NCBI GenBank assembly: GCA_014706295.1
Contig: JACSVZ010000022.1
Coordinates: 4,668,830 to 4,732,829, forward strand
Direction of reading: 5' to 3'
From: Lycocorax pyrrhopterus obiensis
Taxonomy: Eukaryota > Chordata > Aves > Passeriformes > Paradisaeidae
Length of the DNA stretch: 64,000 nt
The first letter of the stretch is position 1, and each line of letters opens with the position of its first letter. Positions 53,101 to 62,002 of this stretch are shown here, in pieces. Below the pieces are notes generated by a model. The model was not told the DNA's origin and did not search any database. It saw only the letters and a program-made list of their open reading frames with translations. A program made the translations under genes and the position numbers.

Positions 53101-53464
53101 TCCCTTTTCATCTAATGTCTTTCTTTTCTGGACCTGCATCCTTATGTTCAAACCCAGAGCTGGGAACCAACTTGTATTTAGTTTTGTATTTGTAGTTCAA
53201 AGACAAACCCCATTAGATGGGTGGGCAGAAACCCTGCGTTATCTAAAGCCTTTGCCCTTCCCTTTGCTGTGTATCCCACAGACCCTAAGAAGGCTGTCTC
53301 CTCCCCTGCTCCAGTGCCCACCAGGATATGGCTAATTGCTACCTTGTTTTCCTCTTTTTCTCTCTTTTTTTTTTTTTTGCTTTAGAGTGGTCTCAGTTGT
53401 GTTTGTCTTAACCTCTTTTTCTGTTTGTTTGTGACCAAACTGTTGGTTTGTGACCAGTAATCTG
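50171..53464. other. Unique sequence, no gene recognised
   Basis: No exon or repeat family recognised. A T tract lies near 53370. The right end may include the undefined start of LTR family F. Confidence 0.5.
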
Positions 53465-54232
53465 TTTTCTGTTTGGCTTATTGCTGTAACACAGAATATT
53501 TTTCTCTGCAGCTGTCCATCACCTGCAGAGACTGAGGAGAGAAGCAGCAGCCAGAGCCGCACTCCCTTGCCGTGTCCCTTGCTGGAAGGGGACATCAGCT
53601 CCTGCAGATAAACAGGACCGATTCAGGACGCAGTGAACGCCCATCCTCCACTGTGCAGAGGAGCCCAGCTGAGGGGCCCCTTCACCTGGGGAGAAGCTGC
53701 CTCCACATGAAGGACAGAGGGGGTGACATGGCCCATCAAAGGCCACCAGAGATGATGCAACAGACCCTCAGTGTTGCAAGGGACAGTGTCAAACCTAGCC
53801 CCCTGCAAGGGAGGCACCTGGGTGTTCCCACCTGCCCAAATCCATGGGATTCTGTACTTTTTGGCGTGCCACAGTGTGGCTGCGTGGCAGTGGGAGACCC
53901 TCACCACCAGCAGACCAGACGGAGGGGAGCAACAAGACATTGTTGGGGTCCCTGGAAGGGTGACATGCTTCCACCTAACCCCTGTCACTCTCTCCCTGAC
54001 CCCCCACCCCACACGCACACCTCTTTCTCTCTTTCTTTCTTTCTTTTCTCTTTCTTTCTCTTTGCCTCTTTTACTATTAAATAAAGCGTATCAAGTTTAT
54101 GGCACCAACATCTAACCTGGTTTGGTTTTAATCACGTTTTTTGGGTATATTTTGAACCTTCGAAGTTCTTTCCGTTTTATACACAGAGACTCAGTTTTCT
54201 TTGCTCTTCTGGGTTTAAACCAGATCGCAACA
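53465..54232 (+). mobile_element. Probable LTR (family F), left edge uncertain
   Basis: The 3' part looks like an avian ERV LTR: a pyrimidine-rich stretch (about 54018-54070), AATAAA at 54080-54085, and a downstream block ending CGCAACA at 54232. The left edge and a target-site duplication could not be found, so the start is approximate and the element could be longer or 5'-truncated. Confidence 0.6.
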
Positions 54233-56380
54233 AGAATGATGAAAAAAAGTTGATTTTGAGGCCAGCAACTGAACTTTCAGGTGTTGGAGGCAACATCAGT
54301 ATTTGTGTGAGCAAGGTCATGATATGCCCAGAATAACACTTTTCATTTTTCCTTTCACTGTGTACAAAAACCACTGGGCCTTCATTTTCCAGCCATGACT
54401 GTACAGAAATCTTATTTAGGAATGTGGATGAGTTGCACAGTGTCCCTTAATCCAGCTGGTCCAGAGTTCACAATTCTTTCCTACCTTGTACAATAACGTG
54501 CTAATTAAAAAAAGACTGAGTGGAACTTTTACCAGTCTCCTGGATTTTTCTCCCAGAGCTGACAGCCCCCTCCTGTGTGTGCAGCTTCTGCTGATGCAGT
54601 CACCTGGTCTGACCAGTCCCTACAAAAGTGTGGGTGCTGCTAGAGTGGCAAGCCTTGCACATTGAACAGAGTATCTGTGGTCTGTGAGAGATAGAGAATG
54701 GCTTAAAATGGGTTTTTAAAACCCTCCCAACATTTGCTTTTTCCTTTATTGGAGATTTATTTTGACTGGGCTTAAGTCAAACACTTCTAAATTTAGGTAA
54801 TAGGAAGATAAGATGCTGCTTCAGTGAAATCTCGGCATTCACAGATCTGTGCCGGTGTGACAGGTTAGAAATGGATCGAATTGCTTTTACTTTCTTCAAG
54901 GACTTTGTTGGAATTCCAGACCCACGATGTAATTTGGGTCTGTCAACACTTAAACCCCAGTGTTGACTCATATTGCCAATTATCACCAGTAGGTATGTGT
55001 CAACTTCCAGTTAAGGGGCTGCCACGAGGAAATAACCTAAACCATATGTCCATGTGTATCTGTTTTCCTCCTGTTCACAACTTGTGACAGAAGGCGGCAT
55101 TTCCATCAGATCGGGAAAAGGTTGTTTATGCTCCTGTATCATTCCAAGACATATCTTTGACATTTTTATCCACATGCAGCTTTCTGTAATATTGACCTGG
55201 AACAGAGTGTTTCCTGGCCATTCAGCCAGGATTTACTCCCTCCTTAAATGGATGCAATGAAAATGTTGTGTACGCAGGGTTGGCCCGGACCAAAGCTAGT
55301 GACAATGTTTCCTGAGTGAGATGTGACTCAAGAACTGCAGCGGTGCTTTAAACATTTTTGATCTCAATTAACATTCAAGGGCAGGAAAGTCTTCAGTGAA
55401 AAAAGTGATGCCTCCACAAATATGAGTCTTGCACCTGTGTTCCATAGGAGGAGAAAAGGCTGATGGAGACAGGGAATATCGATGCATTTTTGATTATGTA
55501 CAAAGGAAAAGTCCTCTGTTCCTTGTGTGCAGGAGGGATTGAACATGAACCTTGTTCTTGGCTCTCGGACCAAGCCTGGTTTCACCTGCTTTTTCTCAAT
55601 CCCATGTAGAGCTTGTCCAAGCTATATGTTCATTTTCCTGGCTTTTTTAATACCCGAAGATGTCTCCTCTCTTCCTCTTTCTTTTTTTCCATCTGTATTG
55701 AAAATGGTACCTATCAAAAGCTCTGTCTGCATATTATTTTATTCCCAAATTGATTTTTCTGTGATTTTTATCAAGCAGAGCAATAGGAGGGACAGCAACA
55801 GCAACAACCTGTGCTTTAGGCCTCCAGGGAGCTCCTGGACAGACTCTGCACTGTGGCTACCAAAGCAGGCTGGCAGAAATCCGACTATAAAAGTTACATG
55901 ACAAAGGCTACAGTTCCCAGCATGAACATTGCTCACACACTGGACAAAATGTTCACTTTAAAGGACACTCTCTGTGGTTGTCCAGGCAGAAAGTTTATCA
56001 AACTGAGCTGTGACAGAAGGGAGTTGGGCTCTCCACACCCGCAGTTTTCAGTGGATTTGGAGTACCTGGTTTGTTCAGGAGCTGTTGAAAATGCTTGCAA
56101 ACACCATGTTCAAAATACAGCAAAGAGCTGGAGACAGGAGAAGAACGAAGTCCTGCCTGACCCCCTTCCTCTGGAATAACGCGTGGTGTGTTTAACCTTT
56201 CCTTTGCAAGGAATGTACAAGCGGTTTCAACCATAAACCTCTGGATTCACTATTTCTGGCACATTTGAACTGAGAGCTGACCGCTCTTCCGATGTCCTGG
56301 AAGAAAGAGTGCTGTGAGCTCTACCACGAGCCGCTGTGCCCCCTCTCATCCCCTTTCCAAACGCAGTGCAGGAGCAAGGG
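54233..56380. other. Unique sequence, no gene recognised
   Basis: Mostly unique AT-balanced sequence leading to the orphan CpG island. No repeat found. Confidence 0.5.
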
Positions 56381-56655
56381 AAAAGCCCCTTGGCTGGCGC
56401 TGCTGCCGGGGCCCAGGCTGCCGTGTCCGGGCGGTGCGCGGGGCTGCGCGGCGCTGCCCGGGCGCTCCCCGGGGATGGCGGGGGGAATCCCGGCGGCCCC
56501 GCGCGGGCACCGCGGGCCCGGGCTCCTGAGCGCGGCCGCCCTCTGGCGGCGGCGGCGGGCGCGGCCTTCCCTCACGATCCCCTCATGGATCGGGGGCACA
56601 CGCGGATCCCCGGGATCGGGAGCGCTCCCACCCGCGGCACCCGGCCCTCTGGCTG
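56381..56655. promoter_or_regulatory. Orphan CpG island about 5 kb upstream of EIF2S2
   Basis: A sharply bounded block of CpG-dense, GC-rich sequence sits in otherwise AT-balanced DNA, with a (GGC)-rich core near 56525-56560. No long reading frame with recognisable homology is present, so the frames crossing it look like compositional artefacts. In birds, unmethylated CpG-dense islands are usually promoters. Position and likely synteny make a distal ASIP promoter on the minus strand one reading; an unannotated lncRNA or a secondary EIF2S2 promoter are others. No strand can be assigned: the only strong minus-strand donor nearby (GTGAGT, read at about 56690) lies on the wrong side for this island. 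Confidence 0.6.
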
Positions 56656-56698
56656 ACTGTTGTGCCCAAGGCTCTTCCCACTCACAGTCCACAGGGGT

Positions 56699-57056
56699 CA
56701 CAGAATTCCAGAACGGTTTGAGTGGGAAGGAACCTTGAAGCCCATCTCGTTCCACTCCCTGCCAGGGACACCTCCCAGCTTGCTCCAAGCTCCATCCAGT
56801 CTGGCCTTGGGACACTTCCAGGGATGCGGCAGCCACAGCTTCTCTGGGAAACCTGTGCCAGGGCTGCACCACTTGTTCTTTCCCACTATCCCACCTAACC
56901 CTGCCCTCTGGCGGTGGGAAGCCATTGCCCCTTGTCCTGTCACTCCAGACCCTTGTCCAAGGTCCCTCTCCAGCTCTCTTGAAGCTGCTTTAGGTACTGG
57001 AAGAGGCTCTAAGGTCTCCCTGGGCCCTTCTCCTCTTCAGGCTGAACAGAAGCCAT
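56699..57056 (-). mobile_element. CR1 LINE 3' end
   Basis: In plus-strand view it starts with the inverted CR1 3' end and carries the GGACACCTCCCAGCTTGCTC, TTCTCTGGGAAACCTGTGCC and CCCTTGTCCTGTCACTCCAG blocks. It begins about 45 bases after the orphan CpG island ends, so the insertion lies right at the island edge. Confidence 0.92.
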
Positions 57057-58449
57057 GTATGATTCCATAACTTCAGTTTAGGTGTGTAATGGCTACTTCA
57101 AACAGATGAGATATCTTCAGGTTTTGGCACCATGTGACAGCCTGGCTTTGCCATCACAGCGAGCCCAAGAACAGGGCTCGGAATTCAGCCAGGCAAACTC
57201 ACAAGGAATTTGTTCAGAGGGCTGGGTAATACTCAAAACCACACTCATAACCTGCACAAGTGTGTTTCCCATGATTAGGATTTCTGCTGTGCCATCCCCC
57301 CAAATTCAAGGCTGCATTTGAAGTTTATTACTCCCAGACTGTGACTGCTTGTCCCTGTAACTTGGGTAACTGCACAATACTTGTAGTGCACTCAGATTCT
57401 GAGCTTTAAGGATCTGCGCTTTAGTTACTGAAGTGAAAATTCTACTTGACCTGCTGCCTCATAGGCCTCTTCCTTATTGTCACGACTGTTGGTCTTCAAT
57501 AAAATAAGAAAAAAAGTAGAAGAAACCTTTTATTCTGTGTGATTCTACAAGTTCTTTAACCCAGACTGTGCTTTTCTTACCAAAACTCATGTAGCATTTT
57601 TTCCCCAAAATATCAGATCAAAGATACAAGTTCCACCTGGTCTTGGCAAAATGTAATCAGTAACAACTAATTAATAACTAATGCACCAGCACTCTTCCAT
57701 TCCTGGGACTGAATTAATTCACAAGGAAAGCATAGAAGAAGAAAGAACAGGGCAGTCCTGCATCCTTAACAGCCTGTTGGCATGGGAAGGGGAAAAATTA
57801 ATATAAGGTGATCTCCCAGGTGTGCTTTGATGTTGTGTGTCTGCAGCCAGGAGCTTCAAAGACAGCATTTTGGTGTCTGTGTGGAGAAACCCCAGCCCAG
57901 CACTCCTGGCAGCTCCTTTTCTCCTGAGGTTTTCCGAGTATCCTGCACAACATTATGTTATGTGTTATTCATCAGGCAGCCCAACCGGAGGCAATCTTGG
58001 GATTTTTGATCACCAAGTATCTCAGGGTATTTGTCACCAATAAAACATATTGCCCAAGTACTACCAACAAAGAAAGCAGAGAATCTTATTCTAGAATGTG
58101 TTAACAAATATGTTATGGATGAGGCATTAGGGAATTATCCGGCTCTGTCTGGTACTGCCCAGGAATCTGATGGAAGTGCTATGCCCAGAACTGGGCACTG
58201 AGCTTTAGGAATATGGACATTAAGTGAGGTGCAAGAGACAGCAATGGAAACGAGAACAAAAAGGTTGGAGGGGCTGGATTTGCATGTTTTGAAAAAAGAA
58301 GGCTGTGGGGGTAAGACAAGAAGGGGCACAGTGATATTCCAAAGGCCTGTGGGTTATCACACAGGGAGCACTGAGCTGGTGTGTCCTCAGGGACACTGCA
58401 ACAGTCACTGGGTTAAGTCACAGCAAAAAGGGTGAAGAAATTTTGTTGT
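57057..58449. other. Unique sequence, no gene recognised
   Basis: Nothing recognised between the CR1 at the CpG-island edge and the next CR1 remnant. Confidence 0.5.
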
Positions 58450-58582
58450 CAGGCACTTGAAGAGGCTGCAGAGGGACTCTCTGTCCATGGTGGTTTTTAA
58501 GAACAGCATAGACACACATAGCTGGGGATGATACAAAAATATCATTATCCTGTCTCAGGACAGGAGGTTGGTCTAGGTGAGC
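58450..58582 (+). mobile_element. Old CR1 remnant
   Basis: Shows the CR1 order of a small-residue block (GAGGCTGCAGAGGGACTCTC) followed by a GGAGGTTGGTCTAGGTGA block. Strongly diverged. Confidence 0.5.
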
Positions 58583-58834
58583 CCTGGGCAGTGAGGAAGG
58601 TGTTGGGGCAGTGCAGGTGCAGCCATCAGCAATCCATGTGCTCCAGCTTCATGCCAAGGAAAAATGTCCCAGAGTGGACAGTCTCATATGACAGGAATAT
58701 CAAAGCAAAAGTCTGCAGCAAAAGAAGGAAGAAGAATTTGGTGGGAGAGCACCTTCAGTGTTACAGCAACACCAAACGTGACTGCTCAGCTGATCAACAA
58801 CATATTTTCTCCAGTGATCAGGGACAGGACCCAA

Positions 58835-59092
58835 GGGAATGGCTGGAGCTGTGTTGGGGGGGGTCAGGCTGGAGATCAGGGAAAGGTTCTTCCCCAGAGG
58901 GTGCTGGGCACTGCCCAGGCTCCCCAGGGAATGGGCACGGCCCCGAGGCTGCCAGAGTTCCAGGAGCGTTTGGACAGTGCTGCCAGGGATGCCCAGGGTG
59001 GGGTTGTCGGGGTGTCTGTGCAGGGCCGGGAGCTGGGCTGGATGAGCCCTGTGGGTCCCTTCCAGCTCAGGATATTCTGTGACTCTCTGATT
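58835..59092 (+). mobile_element. CR1 LINE 3' end
   Basis: Matches the 3' UTR of the copy at 30790-31064 almost base for base, including the GGTGCTGGGCACTGCCCAGG block, and ends with TTCTGTGACTCTCTG. It belongs to the same subfamily as the long copy at 10.8-12.5 kb. Confidence 0.92.
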
Positions 59093-59705
59093 AAAGAAGA
59101 GCTGCCTGCAGTACCTGAAAATCCACAGCATCCCTGTGACCCAACAGCACAAATGGGGCAAATACCCAGGGAAACAGGGTGGAACTAAAGCAAGAAAGAA
59201 AAGTAATCTTTGAAGTTGGGTTTCAGGGGTTTAACAGAAAAGTATTGTAGTCATCTTGGGAAAAGCTAAAACTGGTCCTGTCCTGGCTCCTGCTTTGTCT
59301 CCAAAGTGATGGTTTTGCTTACAGAGCATGCTGGGGGCCCTCACTGCCCACTGAGGCAAGTGGGAAAGGCAGAGGAAAGGAAGACCAAGGACAGACAAGA
59401 TGTTTCTTGTAGGTGATGACAAAGGTAAATGACAGAGTGTACATAAGTTTACATAACCTAATGGGAAGTTTTGGGCCTTCAAGAATCCAAATGGTCTGGA
59501 AATATTAAAATGTAAAACAAACCCTGTAACAATGTTTGGGCCGATGGCTCTGCCTGCTTTAACACTGTATCTTGCATGAAACAGATGACCTTTAAATGTC
59601 AGAGTTGGTTGGGAGGCAGAATTTCAACACCTCGTGGTAAATAACTGTTTTCATTAGTGCCAGATTCTTTTATTAAGTAGTATTAGGGAAATGGAACAAG
59701 GAAGA
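59093..59705. other. Unique sequence between CR1 pieces
   Basis: About 600 bases with no recognised repeat or exon. Confidence 0.5.
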
Positions 59706-59786
59706 TGGTCCTGCCCATGGCAGGGGGTTCAAACTGGATGATTTTAAGGGTCCCTGCCCACCTAAAACATTCTGGGATTTGATGAC
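59706..59786 (+). mobile_element. CR1 3'-end remnant
   Basis: About 80 bases match the last part of CR1 (GGTCCTGCCCATGGCAGGGG followed by the block before the terminal repeats). Diverged and short. Confidence 0.7.
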
Positions 59787-60483
59787 AAAGGGATTGGAGG
59801 ATCTGACACACAAGGAGAAGCTGAGAGAGCCTGGTTGTTCAACCTATAAAGACAAGGCTCAGGGGGATCATATCAGTGTGTACAGAGGTGAATAAACAAG
59901 ACAGAGCCAGACTCTTCTGGGTGACAGAAGGGGCAGAAGACACAGGCTGAAATACAGGAAATTCTGCTTAAATATAGAAAAAAGAGGTTTTATTGTGAAG
60001 ATGGAACAGGTTGCTCAAAGGAGTTGGGGTGACCCCATCCTTAGAGATACTCAAAACCCAACAGAAGGTCCTGAGGAATCTGTTCCCACTGCCCCTGTAT
60101 GAGCAAGGAGCTTGGACCAGACACTCTCCAGAGTCCTTTCCTACACCCACAAGTCTCCAATTCTGGGGATCACAGAGGCTGACCGACCAACCTCTACCAG
60201 CACAAGCTCATGCAGGTCACGGTCTCTTTCCCAGCTGGTACCTGACACCTACCTGGGGGCTTTAAGCTATTTAGGAGGAACTTCTTCACAGAAAGGGTGA
60301 TTAGACATTGGAATGCGCTGCCCAGGGAGGTGGTGGAGTCACTGTCCCTGGAAGTGCATAAGGAAAGACTGGATGTGGCACTAAGTGCCTTGATCTAGTT
60401 AACATTGTGGTGTTGGGTCATAGCTTGGACTCGATGATCTCAGAGGTCTTTTCCAGCCTAATTGATCCTGTGATTCTGTATTT
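59787..60483 (+). mobile_element. CR1 LINE 3' fragment
   Basis: Contains the CR1 3' region: the motif for TTCTTCACAGAAAGGGTGAT, then the 'wrong-way' downstream block about trimming losses and a 3' end close to GATCCTGTGATTCTG. Its subfamily differs from its neighbours, ending in the GACTCGATGATCTCAGAGG type. Part of a run of same-strand CR1 pieces leading to the EIF2S2 promoter. The middle part (about 60100-60240) is less clearly CR1 and may be diverged. Confidence 0.75.
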
Positions 60484-60729
60484 AAGAGTAAGGACAGGCT
60501 CCTTGCCACAGGAACTGACTGTGCCCCAGGAGCCATGATCTCCAAAGGTGAGAGATTATTTCACATTATTAAAAAGCAGAAGAATGGACATCCTTACATA
60601 CAAAAAACCCTCGATGTCCTGACAACGGGATATTTACAATGGCATGTCCCATTAGAGACATCAAGGGCTCACTTTTAAGATATGGTGGAAATCTCTGTTC
60701 AGAACCAGATCAGGAGAAGCTCAGCGAGA

Positions 60730-61735
60730 GAAGGAATACTTTCATGGGAATGACAACATCCCAACACCAAGCTGGTCAGAGAGAACAATGGCACAGTTGG
60801 AGGCCTGTCATTAGTGGTGTCCCCCAGGGTTCACTCCTGGGCCTGCTCTTTTTGAACTTGTTCATCAATGACTTGGATGAGGCGGTCGATGCCTCCCCAC
60901 CAGGGTCACTGTGCATCCCCTCAGAGGGATCTCAGCAGGTTCGAGAGATGGGCAGAGAGGAACCTTCTGAAATTCAGCAAGGGCCAACGCAGGGTCCTGC
61001 ACCTGGGGAGGAACAGCCCCAGGCACCTGCACAGGCTGGGGCCAACCTGCTGGGAAGCAGCTTTGTGGAGAAGGACCTGGGGGTCCTGGTGGACAAGAAA
61101 CTCTCCACGAGCCAGCAGTGTGTCCTTGTGGCCAAGGTGGCCACTGGGATCCTGGAAAGCACTGGGAAAAGCATTGCCAGCAGGTCAGGGAGGGGATCCT
61201 GCCCCTCTCCTCAGCCCTGTGAGGCACATCTGGAGTGCTGTGTCCAGCTCTGGGTTCTTCTGGACAGGAGGAACGTGGAGCTCCTGGAGCAGGTCCAGCA
61301 GAGGCTGCAGATAAGGAAGGGCCAGGAGCATCTTCCTGATGAGGAAAGGCTGAGGGAGCTGGGGCTGCTCAGCCTCAGAGGAGCCCCAGCTGAGAAGGGC
61401 CCTCAGCCCTGGGGGTCCCTGTGTGCAGGGAGGGCTCCGAGCAGGGCTCAGGCTCTGGTCCGGGGCCCAGCAGTGGCACCAGAGGAGCGGGCAGGAACCC
61501 ATGCCCAGGAAGTTCTACCTGGACATGAGGAAGAAATTCTTTCCTGTGCAGTGACCCAGCACTGAACAGGCTACCCAGAGAGGGTGTGGAGTCTCCCTCA
61601 CTAGAGATATTCCAGAACCGTCTGGACGCAATCCCGTGCGATGTGCTCTGGGATGGCCCTGCCGGAGCTGGGAGTTCGGACCAGATGCCGCACCGTGGTC
61701 CCTTCCAGCCCGGTCCGTGCTGGGATCCCGGGGCT
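60730..61735 (+). mobile_element. CR1 LINE fragment abutting the EIF2S2 promoter, reverse transcriptase damaged
   Basis: Reading left to right, this shows the SGVPQGS and FINDLDE blocks of the CR1 reverse transcriptase. The catalytic F(A/T)DD region that should follow is missing and the frame is disturbed, shifting to a second frame around 60930-61020 and back. The downstream EKDLGVLVDKKL and QQCVLVAKVA blocks and the C-terminal region before the 3' UTR are present. The 3' end at about 61735 lies about 250 bases from the EIF2S2 start codon. It belongs to the same CR1 group as the copy at 49.5 kb, judging by the shared 3' end. Dead as a transposon. Confidence 0.9.
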
Positions 61736-61905
61736 GTGCGAGCACGGCAGCAGTTCCGTTCCCGCCCCCCAGCGCTCCCCTCAGCGCTCCCGCCGCCGCC
61801 CGGCGCGTGCGCAGCGCGGGAACGCCGCAAGTCGCGCGAGGCGGCGCGGCGGGCGGGCGCGCGCAGGCGCGGGGCGGGGCGGGGCGGGGCGGGCGCGCGG
61901 CGCTG

Positions 61906-61929
61906 ATGCAAGAGCCGAGCACGGACTGA
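61906..61929 (+). promoter_or_regulatory. Short upstream ORF in inferred EIF2S2 5' leader
   Basis: An ATG at 61906 opens a 7-codon frame closed by TGA at 61927-61929, 58 bases before the main ATG. It is only part of the mRNA if transcription starts upstream of 61906, which is inferred from its position just after the GC boxes. If transcribed, it could tune translation of an initiation-factor subunit. Its own start context (C at -3) is weak. Confidence 0.4.
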
Positions 61930-61987
61930 CCCCGCGGCACCGACCGACCCCGGCCCCTCCGGCCCGCGGCCCCGCCCGGCCGCAGAC

Positions 61988-62002
61988 ATGTCCGGCGACG
62001 AG
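61988..62002 (+). CDS. EIF2S2: First coding exon of probable EIF2S2 (eIF2 beta subunit), partial gene
   Basis: The exon reads Met-Ser-Gly-Asp-Glu and then meets a consensus splice donor (GAG|GTGAGA) at 62003, leaving phase 0. Vertebrate eIF2-beta is known to begin MSGDEMIFDP, so the next codon expected from exon 2 is Met. The protein is a subunit of the cytosolic eIF2 complex, which carries initiator Met-tRNA to the 40S ribosome; beta contacts eIF5 and eIF2B through lysine blocks and carries a C-terminal zinc-binding domain. None of those domains is inside the window, which ends in intron 1. The start context has G at -3 and lies in a CpG island with GC boxes and an NRF1-like site, as expected of a housekeeping gene. 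Only five codons support the name, so another protein beginning MSGDE cannot be excluded. The exon junction position in other species was not checked. Confidence 0.58.

Noticed and set aside
60639..61565. A 308-codon plus-strand open frame as a host gene
   Set aside because: It contains CR1 reverse-transcriptase blocks with a missing catalytic region and frame changes; it is transposon debris.
1..61700. Search for ASIP coding exons (signal peptide exon, basic exon, cysteine-rich C-terminal exon) on the minus strand
   Set aside because: No Cys-rich frame of the CxCCxPC type with proper splice sites was found; I conclude they lie outside the window or the locus assignment is wrong.
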